Shown here in pieces: positions 35,513 through 44,521 of a DNA stretch of 64,000 bases (positions are counted from its first letter, which is position 1; each line of letters starts with the position of its first letter). The notes under the pieces are model-generated. The model was given only the letters and a program-made list of their open reading frames with translations, had not been told where the DNA came from and ran no database searches. The position numbers and the translations under genes are program-made. Source of the stretch: Thermopetrobacter sp. TC1 (GTDB taxonomy: Bacteria; Pseudomonadota; Alphaproteobacteria; Rhizobiales; Aestuariivirgaceae); contig NZ_KN050828.1 of NCBI RefSeq assembly GCF_000746275.1, forward strand, positions 475,384-539,383, read 5' to 3'.

Positions 35513-36901
35513 TCATGAGCCCCCGCCGCCTCCGGTTGCGATCATGGCCACCAGATCCGTGACATGGCCGATTTCGCGGATGTTCAGCCCTTCCGTCTTC
35601 GGCCGGCGGGGCAGGGGGGCGGTGAGCACTTCCGCAAATCCCAGCTTGGCCGCCTCGCGCAAGCGCTGTTCCACATGTCCCACCGGACGGATGACACCGG
35701 AAAGGGCAATCTCGCCAAATATCACCATGCCCGCCGGCAGCGGCTGACCACTGAGCGAGGAGACCAGCGCCGCCGCTGCCGCGAGATCAGCCCCCGGTTC
35801 GCGGATTTTCAGACCGCCCGCCACATTGAGATAGACATCATGCCCGGCGAAGCGGGCCCCGGCATGGGTTTCCAGAACGGCGAGGATCATGGCCAGCCGT
35901 GCCGCATCCCAGCCCACGACCGCCCGTCGCGGCGTGCCCAGCGGCGTGGGGGCGGCCAGGGCCTGAACCTCCACCAGAAGGGGACGCGCACCTTCCATGC
36001 CGGCGAAAACGGCGGAGCCCGCCGCCCGCTCTCCGCTGTCGCCCAGAAAGAGCAGGGAGGGATTGCGCACCTCAATGAGGCCGCTTTCCGCCATTTCGAA
36101 CACGCCGATCTCATCCGTGGGGCCGAAGCGATTCTTCACCGCGCGGAGAATGCGATACTGATGGCCGCGGTCTCCCTCGAAATAGAGCACCGTATCCACC
36201 ATATGCTCCACCACGCGCGGACCGGCGATCTGCCCCTCCTTGGTCACGTGCCCCACCAGCAGCATCACCGTGCCGCTTTTCTTGGCAAAGCGGATGAGGG
36301 CCTCAGTGCCGGCGCGCAGCTGTGTTACTGTTCCCGGCGCCGATTCGATCACGTCCGACCACAGGGTCTGGATGGAATCGATGACCACCACATCCGGCGC
36401 TCCCTCGTCGGAGAGGGTGGCGATGATGTCGGCGACATTGGTCTCCGCCAGCAGCTGCACCGGCGCCTGCGCCACCCCGAGCCGCTGCGCCCGCAGGCGG
36501 ATCTGATCCAGCGCCTCCTCACCGGAGACATAAACGCAGCGCCGTCCGTTCTCGGCCATGGCGGCCAGAGCCTGCAGAAGAAGGGTGGACTTGCCAATGC
36601 CGGGATCGCCGCCGATGAGAATGACCGAGCCCGGAACAAGACCACCGCCGGCGACGCGATCCAGCTCCGCAAGCCCCGTGCTCAAGCGTGGCGGACTTTC
36701 CCCTCCACCGGAAAGCGGCTGCAAGGCCTGCGCCCTTCCCTTTGGCAGGCGCTTGCCCTTGGCGCCGGAAAGCGGCTGGGCGGTGGCGCTGGTGTCTTCC
36801 ACGAGGGTGTTCCACTCGCCACAGGCATCGCACCGCCCCACCCAGCGCGGATGCACGGCCCCGCAGGCCTGACAGATAAACGATGTGCGATTGCGCGCCA
36901 T
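35513..36901 (-). CDS. radA: DNA repair protein RadA
   Basis: RecA-like branch-migration ATPase in recombination. 462 residues from ATG 36901: a zinc finger C10-x2-C13...C24-x2-C27 (FICQACGAVHP, RCDACGEW), Walker A in IGGDPGIGKSTLLLQ, the RadA-specific KNRFG motif (AVKNRFGPTDEIGVFEM), and a Lon-like C-terminal domain. The upstream start at 36937 adds 12 residues outside the family. Convergent with bamB. Confidence 0.97.
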   Translation of the reverse strand: MARNRTSFICQACGAVHPRWVGRCDACGEWNTLVEDTSATAQPLSGAKGKRLPKGRAQALQPLSGGGESPPRLSTGLAELDRVAGGGLVPGSVILIGGDPGIGKSTLLLQALAAMAENGRRCVYVSGEEALDQIRLRAQRLGVAQAPVQLLAETNVADIIATLSDEGAPDVVVIDSIQTLWSDVIESAPGTVTQLRAGTEALIRFAKKSGTVMLLVGHVTKEGQIAGPRVVEHMVDTVLYFEGDRGHQYRILRAVKNRFGPTDEIGVFEMAESGLIEVRNPSLLFLGDSGERAAGSAVFAGMEGARPLLVEVQALAAPTPLGTPRRAVVGWDAARLAMILAVLETHAGARFAGHDVYLNVAGGLKIREPGADLAAAAALVSSLSGQPLPAGMVIFGEIALSGVIRPVGHVEQRLREAAKLGFAEVLTAPLPRRPKTEGLNIREIGHVTDLVAMIATGGGGGS

Positions 36902-37107
36902 GAAGCAGACAAATCCCGAATGCAAATGCATCAGCACCCCAAGAGAGGCCTAGCATACCCCGGCCATGCGGGGCTATGGTTTGAACACTACACGACACAA
37001 AATCGCTGTATTTTTCGTCACCCCTCATAGATGCTTTTACCAAGTCATTCTCCCACCATCGCCCAAACTAGGAGTGTGTTGTTTTTATCTTAAATATCAA
37101 CATGTTA

Positions 37108-37141
37108 CGTCATGCCCGGGCGTGTCCCGGGCATCCAGGGG
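37108..37141. repeat. REP-like palindrome
   Basis: Contains the perfect hairpin GCCCGGG-CGTGT-CCCGGGC (37114-37132) within a CGTCAT...CATCC context, the form of a dispersed extragenic palindrome. Confidence 0.6.
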
Positions 37142-37289
37142 CGTTTTTCGCATGCAGGAATGGCAAGTAGAAACGGTTCTTCCGGGCTCTGACTTTCAAG
37201 AGGAACTTTCCATCAAAGAACATACGGTTCAGACCAAGCCTGTTGGCAAATGCCATCGCTAACCAAAACCACATCATCCGTGGCCCTAG

Positions 37290-37313
37290 ATTGCCGGGAC
37301 GGGGCCCGGCAAT
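37290..37313. repeat. Perfect inverted repeat
   Basis: Arms ATTGCCGGG and CCCGGCAAT, 9 bp each, with a six-base loop. It may be another extragenic palindrome. Confidence 0.6.
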
Positions 37314-37435
37314 GACACTTTATTATGGTTTATCAATGAGTTAAACAACTAGCTCCAACTCATGGAAAGCTTTTTTCCTCGGTCAATTTGACGGCAACAG
37401 CACGCTTTCTGAATTTCCTCGGACTCGCTTGGGTG

Positions 37436-37507
37436 AAAGCCTTAGGTCTCGTGCCGCAAACTCATGCGTTTGTGGCCTTAGATACCGGCTTTCGCCGGTA
37501 TGACGAT
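37436..37507 (+). repeat. Dispersed ~70-bp repeat, copy A
   Basis: Runs from AAAGCCTTAGGTCTCG through ACTCATGCGTTTGTGG to ATACCGGC...GCCGGTATGACG. The inner part is an inverted repeat (ATACCGGC/GCCGGTAT). A second copy lies inverted at 43181-43250. Confidence 0.8.
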
Positions 37508-37608
37508 GGGGGTGCTGTGCAGGATCCTTGTCCCGAACATCCAGGGAAGGTGGTGTGTAATGTGTGTCGACAAGAAAAATGCGTCATTCTGACGCAAGCT
37601 GAACAGGT

Positions 37609-38415
37609 TCACTTTTGCGAAACGTCCATCTTGATCGGGCCTTCGGCGCGCCCGTGGATGAACTGATCGACGTAAGGATTGCCGGAATGGTCGATCTCGG
37701 AGACGGGGCCGTGCCAGATGATGCGGCCCTTGTAGATCATGGCCACTTCATCGGCGATGCGCCGCACCGAGGCCATGTCATGGGTAATTGAAATGGCAGT
37801 GGCGCCCACATCTCGCACGGTGGAGACGATGAGTTCGTCGATGATGGCGGCCATGATGGGATCGAGCCCCGTTGTGGGTTCGTCGAAGAGGATGATGTCC
37901 GGCTGGTGTGCGATCGCCCGCGCCAGACCGACGCGCTTTTGCATGCCGCCGGAAAGCTCCGCCGGATAGAGATCGGCCACCTCCGGCCCCAGCCCCACCT
38001 TGGCCAGGGTCTCGATCGCCTTTTCCCGCGCCTGCCGCCGGCGCATGCCCCGGCCCTGGATAAGGCCGAAGGCCACGTTTTCCCATACGGGCAGGGAATC
38101 GAACAGGGCCGCGGACTGAAAGAGCATGCCGAACTTGCGCATGACGCGATCGCGCGCGCGGCCCCTCAAGTGGGTGGTGTCCTCACCGTCGATGATCACC
38201 TGCCCGCCGTCCGGCTCCAGAAGGCCGATCAGACACTTGAGCATGACCGACTTGCCGGTGCCGGAACCGCCGATGACCACCAGCGAGGAGCGCCGCCGCA
38301 CCTTCAGGTCAATGCCATCAAGCACCACCTTGTCGCCAAAGGCCTTGCGCAGGCCTTTCAGCTCCACATGGATATCGTCCGGGGGTGGTGCGGCATGTGT
38401 CTGCTTTTCGCTCAT
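37609..38415 (-). CDS. mlaF: MlaF-like ABC transporter ATPase
   Basis: ATPase of the Mla phospholipid transporter. 268 residues with Walker A GGSGTGKS, ABC signature LSGGMQKR, Walker B IILFDEPTTGLDP and the switch histidine in ISITHDMAS. The sequence LARAIAHQPDII and the partner mlaE 24 bp upstream fix it as the Mla/Ttg2A group. mlaD and the other components are not next to it. Confidence 0.93.
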   Translation of the reverse strand: MSEKQTHAAPPPDDIHVELKGLRKAFGDKVVLDGIDLKVRRRSSLVVIGGSGTGKSVMLKCLIGLLEPDGGQVIIDGEDTTHLRGRARDRVMRKFGMLFQSAALFDSLPVWENVAFGLIQGRGMRRRQAREKAIETLAKVGLGPEVADLYPAELSGGMQKRVGLARAIAHQPDIILFDEPTTGLDPIMAAIIDELIVSTVRDVGATAISITHDMASVRRIADEVAMIYKGRIIWHGPVSEIDHSGNPYVDQFIHGRAEGPIKMDVSQK

Positions 38416-38439
38416 GGCCCTGGCTTTTGAGAAATGGAT

Positions 38440-39213
38440 TCAATCGGCGAACAACAACGAGGTGAGCACGTAATTCGCGGCGAGAATGAGGATGGAGGCA
38501 GAGACCACCGCATTGGTGGTGGCGCGGCCCACGCCCTGGGCGCCGCCGCGCGAGTTGAAGCCGTGATAGCAGCCCATCAGTGCGATGATGAAACCGAAGA
38601 CCGCCGCCTTGATCAGGCCGGAGGTGATATCCTGCATCTCGAGGAAATCAACCGTGTTCTTCAGATAGGCGCCGGCATTGAAGCCCAGCGAGCGGGTGCC
38701 GACGATATAGCCGCCCATGATGCCGATGATATCGGCGATGATCACCAGAAGCGGCAAAGTGATCACCCCGGCGACGATGCGTGGCCCCACCAGATAGCGA
38801 TAGGGATTGGTGGAGAGGGTCACAAGCGCATCGATCTGTTCCGTCACCCGCATGGTGCCAAGCTCCGCCGCGATGGCGGCGGAAACACGCCCGGCCACCA
38901 TCAGCCCGGCAAGCACGGGCCCCAGCTCGCGCGTAATCCCGAGCGCGACGATGGAGGCCACAAGTGATTCGGCATTGAAGCGCGTGCCGCCGATATAGAT
39001 CTGCAGCGCCAGCACCCCGCCGGTGAAAAAGGCCGTCAATCCGATCACCGGCAGGGAGTTATAGCCCATCCGGATCATCTGGATGAGAATCTGCCGCGGA
39101 TACCAGCGCGGCGTCAGCCCGATCAGCAGCGCGTTTTTCAGGAAAAAGGCGAGCCGGCCCGTCTCTGCGAGCAGATGCAGCACGACGCGGCCTATCTGGG
39201 CGAGCGGATTCAC
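38440..39213 (-). CDS. mlaE: MlaE-like ABC transporter permease
   Basis: Inner-membrane permease of the Mla lipid-transport complex, 257 residues with about five or six helices. Signatures include ARVSAAIAAELGTMRVTEQ-like VAGRVSAAIAAELGTM, ALGITRELGPVLAGL and the EQIDALVTLSTNPYRYL block. It is followed by mlaF 24 bp downstream and preceded by alr on the same strand at 93 bp. Confidence 0.94.
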   Translation of the reverse strand: MNPLAQIGRVVLHLLAETGRLAFFLKNALLIGLTPRWYPRQILIQMIRMGYNSLPVIGLTAFFTGGVLALQIYIGGTRFNAESLVASIVALGITRELGPVLAGLMVAGRVSAAIAAELGTMRVTEQIDALVTLSTNPYRYLVGPRIVAGVITLPLLVIIADIIGIMGGYIVGTRSLGFNAGAYLKNTVDFLEMQDITSGLIKAAVFGFIIALMGCYHGFNSRGGAQGVGRATTNAVVSASILILAANYVLTSLLFAD

Positions 39214-39306
39214 GGATCGTCCCTTGAACTCCCGGCTGGCCGGACGTGCCCGCCTCCCCCTTCCGGCGAGACGTCCGCATCGTTCCTGAGCACCGGCGAG
39301 AAGGGA

Positions 39307-40488
39307 TCACGACCGCGCGCCGTTTCCCGCCGGCACGTACAGACGTGTATAGCGCCCTCCCAGGGAAGTCAAAATCTCATAGGAAATGGTGCCGGCCCAT
39401 TTGGCCACCTCATCAACGGTCACATTGGGGCCAAGCACTTCCGCCCGCACGCCCCGTTCCACGAAATCCTCCGGAACATCGGTGACATCCACGCAGATGC
39501 TGTCCATGGACACGCGCCCGATCACCGGGGCGTAATGCCCGCCAATCATCACCTGCGCCGGACCATTGCGCGCCGGCCAGCTCAAGGAACGCAAATAGCC
39601 GTCGGCATAGCCCAGCCCCAGCACCGCAACCCGCGATGGCCGTTCCGCCCGCCAGGTGGCGCCATACCCCACCGTTTCGCCCTTGCGCAGGCGGCGCACC
39701 ATGAGCACGGGCGCATAAAGCGAGACCACCGCCCGCATGGGATTGGGCCTGTCGGAGAAAGGATTGCCGCCATACAGGGCAATGCCGGGGCGCACCATGT
39801 CGAAATGATAGGCCGAACCGATGAGCGTGCCGGCCGAATTGGCCAGCGAGGCGGGCACATCCGGGAAAAGAGCGCGAATCTCGGCGAAGGTTTCGCGCTG
39901 CCGCTCATTCATGGGATCACCGGGTTCATCGGCACAGGCCAGATGGCTCATGACCAGCTCAAGCCGGCAGGCACCGAGCAGATCACGATCGCCCGCCAGC
40001 CTGTGCGCCTCATCGAGGTTAAGGCCCAGGCGGTTCATGCCGGTATCCACATGCACCGCCGCCGGCAGCCGCATCTCGCGCATGCGACAGAAGGCGGCCC
40101 ATTCCGTCACCTCCGGCAGCGAAGACAGCACCGGCCGCAGCCCATGGTCCGCATAGAAGGCGGCTTCTCCCGGCAACAAGCCGTTGAGGACCCAGATTTT
40201 GGCCTCCGCCCCCAGAGCTGCGCGCAGATGGGCGCCCTCCTGCGGCAGGGCCACGAAGAAATGCCGGCATCCGGCATCAAACAGCGCCTGCGCGACCGGC
40301 ACCGCGCCAAGGCCATAGGCATCGGCCTTGACCACGGCGGCGCAGATGGCGCTTGCCGCCTTCTCCTTCAGATGGCGCCAGTTGGCAACGACCTGGCCCA
40401 GATCGATGGTGAGAATGCCGCCGGCGCGGGCCGGATCCTCCGGCGGTGGTGTAAACGCATGAACTTCGCTGACCGTCCCCTTGCTCAC
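39307..40488 (-). CDS. alr: Alanine racemase
   Basis: PLP enzyme making D-alanine for peptidoglycan. From GTG 40488 it has 393 residues. The PLP lysine is K54 in AAVVKADAYGLG, and later blocks VDTGMNRLGL, GETVGYGATW and VIGRVSMDSICVDVTD are family signatures. The GTG has GAGGGG nearby; a TTG at 40521 would add 11 residues. It belongs to the same strand as mlaE and mlaF, an envelope-related group. Confidence 0.95.
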   Translation of the reverse strand: MSKGTVSEVHAFTPPPEDPARAGGILTIDLGQVVANWRHLKEKAASAICAAVVKADAYGLGAVPVAQALFDAGCRHFFVALPQEGAHLRAALGAEAKIWVLNGLLPGEAAFYADHGLRPVLSSLPEVTEWAAFCRMREMRLPAAVHVDTGMNRLGLNLDEAHRLAGDRDLLGACRLELVMSHLACADEPGDPMNERQRETFAEIRALFPDVPASLANSAGTLIGSAYHFDMVRPGIALYGGNPFSDRPNPMRAVVSLYAPVLMVRRLRKGETVGYGATWRAERPSRVAVLGLGYADGYLRSLSWPARNGPAQVMIGGHYAPVIGRVSMDSICVDVTDVPEDFVERGVRAEVLGPNVTVDEVAKWAGTISYEILTSLGGRYTRLYVPAGNGARS

Positions 40489-40716
40489 GATCTTCCCCTC
40501 GGCTGGCGCCCGGTTTCGCAAGCCCTTGCGGTCTGGCGAAAACGTGGGCGAGGCGCCCCCGCAGCACGCTAATAGATGAACATTGCCAGATTGTCATAAT
40601 TATGGCCTCACCCTTTCCCGCTCTGGGCAAGCGCCGGCGGCTGCGATACCCTGTGCGCGTGGCAGGCCAGAACCATGAACGTGTCCGCTTCATTCACCAT
40701 CAGGGAGGAAAGCGAG

Positions 40717-41298
40717 ATGGCCAAGAAGATCCTACTCCTCTGCGGCGACTTTGCCGAGGATTACGAAACCATGGTGCCGTTCCAGACACTGCAGGCGGTG
40801 GGGCATGAGGTGCATGCCGTCTGTCCGGACAAGAAGGCGGGGGATCAGATCGCCACCGCCGTGCATGATTTCGAGGGGCATCAGACCTATTCCGAAAAAC
40901 CGGGGCATAACTTCACCCTGAATGCCGATTTCGACAAGGTCAAGGCCGATGATTACGATGCGCTGGTCATCCCCGGCGGGCGCGCGCCGGAATACCTGCG
41001 GCTTGATCAGCGGGTGATCGATCTGGTGCGGGCATTTCACGAGCAGGGCAAGCCCATCGCGGCCATCTGTCATGGCGTGCAGATCCTGGCGGCGGCGGAC
41101 ATCGTGCGCGACCGGGAAGTGTCCTGCTATCCGGCCTGCGCGCCCGATCTGAAGTCGGCAGGCGGCAAATACGCCGACATTCCCATCGATGCCGCCCACA
41201 CCGACGGCAACCTGATCACCGCCCCCGCCTGGCCGGCGCATCCGGCATGGATGGCGCAGTTCCTTCAGGCCCTGGGCACGCGCATCTCACATGAATAA
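40717..41298 (+). CDS. DJ-1/PfpI family protein
   Basis: 193 residues from ATG 40717 (AKKILLLCGDFAEDYE). The nucleophile elbow reads AAICHGVQILAAAD with its conserved cysteine, and ALVIPGGRAPEYLR gives the usual oxyanion side. This is the PfpI/YhbO group; glyoxalase/deglycase or peptidase activity has been reported for relatives, and the exact role here is open. The alternative ATG 40675 adds 14 residues and lacks a better ribosome site; GGAGGAAAG lies before 40717. Confidence 0.9.
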   Translation: MAKKILLLCGDFAEDYETMVPFQTLQAVGHEVHAVCPDKKAGDQIATAVHDFEGHQTYSEKPGHNFTLNADFDKVKADDYDALVIPGGRAPEYLRLDQRVIDLVRAFHEQGKPIAAICHGVQILAAADIVRDREVSCYPACAPDLKSAGGKYADIPIDAAHTDGNLITAPAWPAHPAWMAQFLQALGTRISHE

Positions 41299-41367
41299 TC
41301 ACCACAAGCCCCTGGTGCAGCAATATCAGGCATAACCGGCACGGGCATCCGTGCCCCCTTATATCAA

Positions 41368-41399
41368 GGCGCGCTTTTTACCGGCGCGCCCCTTCTTTT
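41368..41399 (+). terminator. Candidate terminator after the DJ-1/PfpI gene
   Basis: Arms GGCGCGC and GCGCGCC (7 bp) with a nine-base loop, followed by CCTTCTTTT. The tail is T-rich but interrupted. Confidence 0.45.
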
Positions 41400-41565
41400 G
41401 AAGGCAGGAAAGCCAACCGGAAAGGTGCGCAAGGAAAGAGCGGTTTTCCGCAAAGAATTTGACGGAACCTCTGTGGAAGCGTTTACCTGCGCGGGAAGGA
41501 TCTGCTATCAGCAGCCCCGAACATTCCGCATGTGATCAGGACAAGCCAATTTCCGGAGAAGAGCC

Positions 41566-43146
41566 ATGTCGCAGCCGATCCGCCGTGCCCTGCTTTCCGT
41601 GTCCGACAAGACGGGCCTTGTCGATCTTGCCCGTGCGCTTGTTGACCGTTTCGGGGTTGAGATCGTCTCCACCGGCGGCACGGCACGCACGCTGAAGGAA
41701 GCCGGCATTCCGGTCACCGACGTGTCCGACATCACCGGCTTTCCCGAGATCATGGACGGCCGGGTGAAAACCCTGCATCCCAAGGTACATGGCGGTCTGC
41801 TCGCCGTGCGCGGCAATGCGGAACATGAAGCGGCCATGGCCGAGCATGGCATCGCGCCAATCGATCTGCTCGTGGTCAATCTCTATCCCTTCGAGGAGAC
41901 GCTGGCGTCCGGCGCCGATTATGACACCTGTGTGGAGAACATCGACATTGGCGGGCCGGCCATGATCCGCGCCGCGGCCAAGAATCACGCCTCCGTCACC
42001 GTGGTTGTCGATCCGGCCGATTATGAAAAGCTGCTTGGCGACATGGCCCAGCATGACGGCGCCACCTGTGCCAAGTTCCGCCGCAAGCTGGCGCAGAAGG
42101 CATTCGCCCGCACCGCCGCCTATGACGCCGCCATCTCCAACTGGCTCGGCCGCGTGGTGGCGGATCCGGAACAGCCGGAGACGGCCTGGCCGGTGACCTT
42201 CACCGCCCAGTTCGTCAAGAAGCAGGACATGCGCTATGGCGAAAACCCGCATCAGCGGGCCGCCTTCTATGTGGATTCACAGGGGCCGCAGGAGCCTTCC
42301 GTGGCCACCGCCCGACAGCTTCAGGGCAAGGAGCTCTCCTACAACAACATCGCCGATACCGACGCGGCGCTGGAATGCGTCAAGCAGTTCGACGAAGCGC
42401 CGGCCTGTGTCATTGTCAAGCATGCCAACCCCTGTGGCGTGGCCCTGGGCGAAAGCCTGCTTGAGGCCTATGACCGCGCCTATGAGACCGATCCGGAATC
42501 GGCCTTTGGCGGTATCATCGCCTTCAACCGGCCGCTGGATGCGGAAACCGCGGCGGCGATCATCGATCGGCAGTTTGTGGAGGTCATCATCGCGCCGGAG
42601 GTGAGCGAAGATGCGGCCGAAGTCGTTGCCCGCAAGAAGAACGTGCGCCTGCTCGCCTGCGGGCAGTGGCAGCAGGAGCCGGCACCGCGGCTGGATTTCA
42701 AGCGGGTGAACGGCGGCCTGCTCATTCAGGATGCCGATCTTTCCCTGTTTGACAAGCTGGAGGTCGTCACCGAGCGCGCCCCCACCGAGGAGGAGATGCG
42801 CGATCTGATCTTCGCCTGGAAGGTCTGCAAGTTCGTGAAATCCAACGCCATCGTCTATGCCAAAGACAACCACACCATCGGCGTTGGCGCCGGGCAGATG
42901 AGCCGGGTCAATTCCGCCCGCATCGCCCGCATCAAGGCGGAGCAGGCGGGGCTGGAGGTGAAGGGCTCGGTGGTGGCGTCCGATGCCTTCTTCCCCTTCG
43001 CCGATGGCCTTCTGGAAGCGGCCGGCGCCGGCTGCACCGCCGTCATCCAGCCCGGTGGCTCCATTCGTGATCAGGAAGTCATCGAGGCCGCCAACAAGGC
43101 GGGGCTGGCCATGGTCTTCACCGGCATGCGCCATTTCCGGCACTGA
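41566..43146 (+). CDS. purH: Bifunctional AICAR formyltransferase / IMP cyclohydrolase
   Basis: Last two steps of purine synthesis. 526 residues: an N-terminal IMP cyclohydrolase domain ([38 protein letters not shown]) and a C-terminal formyltransferase ([35 protein letters not shown]). Length matches the family (about 529). In other alphaproteobacteria it often sits next to a heparinase II/III gene; here that gene is about 11 kb away. Confidence 0.98.
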   Translation: MSQPIRRALLSVSDKTGLVDLARALVDRFGVEIVSTGGTARTLKEAGIPVTDVSDITGFPEIMDGRVKTLHPKVHGGLLAVRGNAEHEAAMAEHGIAPIDLLVVNLYPFEETLASGADYDTCVENIDIGGPAMIRAAAKNHASVTVVVDPADYEKLLGDMAQHDGATCAKFRRKLAQKAFARTAAYDAAISNWLGRVVADPEQPETAWPVTFTAQFVKKQDMRYGENPHQRAAFYVDSQGPQEPSVATARQLQGKELSYNNIADTDAALECVKQFDEAPACVIVKHANPCGVALGESLLEAYDRAYETDPESAFGGIIAFNRPLDAETAAAIIDRQFVEVIIAPEVSEDAAEVVARKKNVRLLACGQWQQEPAPRLDFKRVNGGLLIQDADLSLFDKLEVVTERAPTEEEMRDLIFAWKVCKFVKSNAIVYAKDNHTIGVGAGQMSRVNSARIARIKAEQAGLEVKGSVVASDAFFPFADGLLEAAGAGCTAVIQPGGSIRDQEVIEAANKAGLAMVFTGMRHFRH

Positions 43147-43453
43147 CTGCGCCCCCCAAACTTTAACGCGAGCCCCATATCGTCATACCGTAGATCAGCC
43201 GGTATCTCAGACCACAAATTCATGAGTTTGTGGCCCGAGACCTAAGGCTTACGCCGGGGTGATGAGGAAGATGGTAGCCTTATGTTGTGTAGCGTGGTTC
43301 GGCATGATCGCATCACATAATTCATAAGCGGGTGAAATTATTGGTTTTTAAACATGAATCATTTGTGCGAATGCGGTAGGTCACATGACCCGCCAAAACG
43401 GTTCGGACCGGGATGAAATCCCGTTCTTAACGTCTGGTGGACCGGTGAAACAA
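43147..43453. other. Intergenic region with a repeat copy
   Basis: 307 bp between the convergent purH and DUF4170 genes. It contains dispersed repeat copy B; apart from that I see no gene or clear terminator. Confidence 0.6.
43181..43250 (-). repeat. Dispersed ~70-bp repeat, copy B
   Basis: On the minus strand it reads AAGCCTTAGGTCTCGGGCC, then ACAAACTCATGAATTTGTGG, then GAGATACCGGCTGATC and ACGGTATGACG. It aligns with copy A at 37436 over its whole length with scattered differences. Confidence 0.8.
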
Positions 43454-43690
43454 TCAGTCCTCCGGCTCCAGCAGGCGGTGAATGTGCACGATGAAATAAC
43501 GCACCTCAGCGTCGTCGATGGTGGCGCGGGCCTTTTCCTCCCATGCCTTGTGCGCCTCTGCATAGGAAGGAAAGATGCCCACGATATCGAGATTATAGGG
43601 ATCGGCGAATTCAACGCCCTGCACATCCTTCAGCCGTCCGCCGAAAACGAGGTGCAGATACTGCTTCGATTCATAGACATGATCGCTCAT
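43454..43690 (-). CDS. DUF4170 protein
   Basis: 78 residues beginning MSDHVYESKQYLHLVFGGRL with FADPYNLDIVGIFPSYAEAHKAW, the DUF4170 pattern seen in alphaproteobacteria. Function unknown. Its ATG overlaps the stop of the CysQ-like gene by 4 bp, so it is translated with it. Confidence 0.88.
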   Translation of the reverse strand: MSDHVYESKQYLHLVFGGRLKDVQGVEFADPYNLDIVGIFPSYAEAHKAWEEKARATIDDAEVRYFIVHIHRLLEPED

Positions 43691-44511
43691 GAGGGCCTCT
43701 TTTTCTCCGTCGCGTGCGTTTTCCGTTTTCCATGGCGCGCAGGGGGCTTCAGCCCCGCCAGCCGTTGCACGATCTTTTCATGCAAGGAAGGGTTTGCGGC
43801 AACCACGCCATAGGGATGGGGATCTTCCCTGTTGTAGACGATGGGCCGGCCCCTGGCATCGCTGATGACACCGCCGGCCTCACGCACAATGAGATCGCCC
43901 GCCGCCAGGTCCCATTCGCTCTTGCGCCCGGGGGCGAACATGCCGTCCACCTCCGCCGAGGCGACGAAGGCCAGCCGCAGCGCCAGCGAGGGCAGGCGCA
44001 TGGTGAAGACATCCTCCGGCCAGGGGGTCTGCCAGCGGGCCGGATCATGCACGAAGGCGGGCGCGATCAGGCGCGCGCTTTTCAGATTTTCCCTGGAGCT
44101 GACATGAACGGCCCGCCCGTTCTCAAAAGCGCCGTCCCCGGCCTTAGCCTGCCACAACCTGTCAAGCGCCGGGGCCCAGATAAGGCCGATGACGGGCTTG
44201 CCGTCCTCCACCAGCGCCAGGGAAATGCACCAGGTCGCCTCGCCGGAGAGATAGCTGCGCGTGCCATCCACCGGATCGAGCACCCATACCCGCTTTTTAT
44301 GCAGGCGCGCGGCATCGTCGCGCGTTTCCTCCGAGAGCCAGCCATAGTCCGGCCGCGCCTGAAGGAGCATGGTGCGCAGCGCTTCATCCACGGCGAGATC
44401 CGCTTCGCACACGGGTGTGTTGTCCGGCTTGCGATGCCAGCGCGGGCCTTTTCGGAAGTAGGACAGCGCGATTTCGCCGCCGCGCCGGATGGCGGCGAGG
44501 GCCAGGTCCAT
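43687..44511 (-). CDS. CysQ/inositol monophosphatase family phosphatase
   Basis: 274 residues from ATG 44511. Metal-site motifs are WLSEETRDD, VWVLDPVDGTRSY and SEWDLAAGDLIVREAGG, as in the lithium-sensitive FIG family. The 3'(2'),5'-bisphosphate nucleotidase (CysQ) branch is the most likely, with inositol monophosphatase as the alternative. A TTG at 44535 would overlap pmbA. The order pmbA - phosphatase - DUF4170 suggests an operon. Confidence 0.88.
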   Translation of the reverse strand: MDLALAAIRRGGEIALSYFRKGPRWHRKPDNTPVCEADLAVDEALRTMLLQARPDYGWLSEETRDDAARLHKKRVWVLDPVDGTRSYLSGEATWCISLALVEDGKPVIGLIWAPALDRLWQAKAGDGAFENGRAVHVSSRENLKSARLIAPAFVHDPARWQTPWPEDVFTMRLPSLALRLAFVASAEVDGMFAPGRKSEWDLAAGDLIVREAGGVISDARGRPIVYNREDPHPYGVVAANPSLHEKIVQRLAGLKPPARHGKRKTHATEKKRPS

Positions 44512-44521
44512 GTCGCTGTCC

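Larger units (their letters stand above)
36902..37608. other. Long intergenic region with several inverted repeats
   Basis: 707 bp between radA and mlaF, lower in GC than the neighbours. It holds two perfect hairpin elements and one dispersed repeat copy (listed separately). The open frames here translate the repeats and do not look like genes. Confidence 0.65.

Noticed and set aside
35564-37030. 488-codon frame antisense to radA
   Set aside because: Shadow of radA, whose zinc finger and Walker motifs are on the minus strand.
37388-37666. 92-codon frame with a DTGFRRYDDG segment
   Set aside because: That segment is a translation of the dispersed repeat, not a conserved protein.
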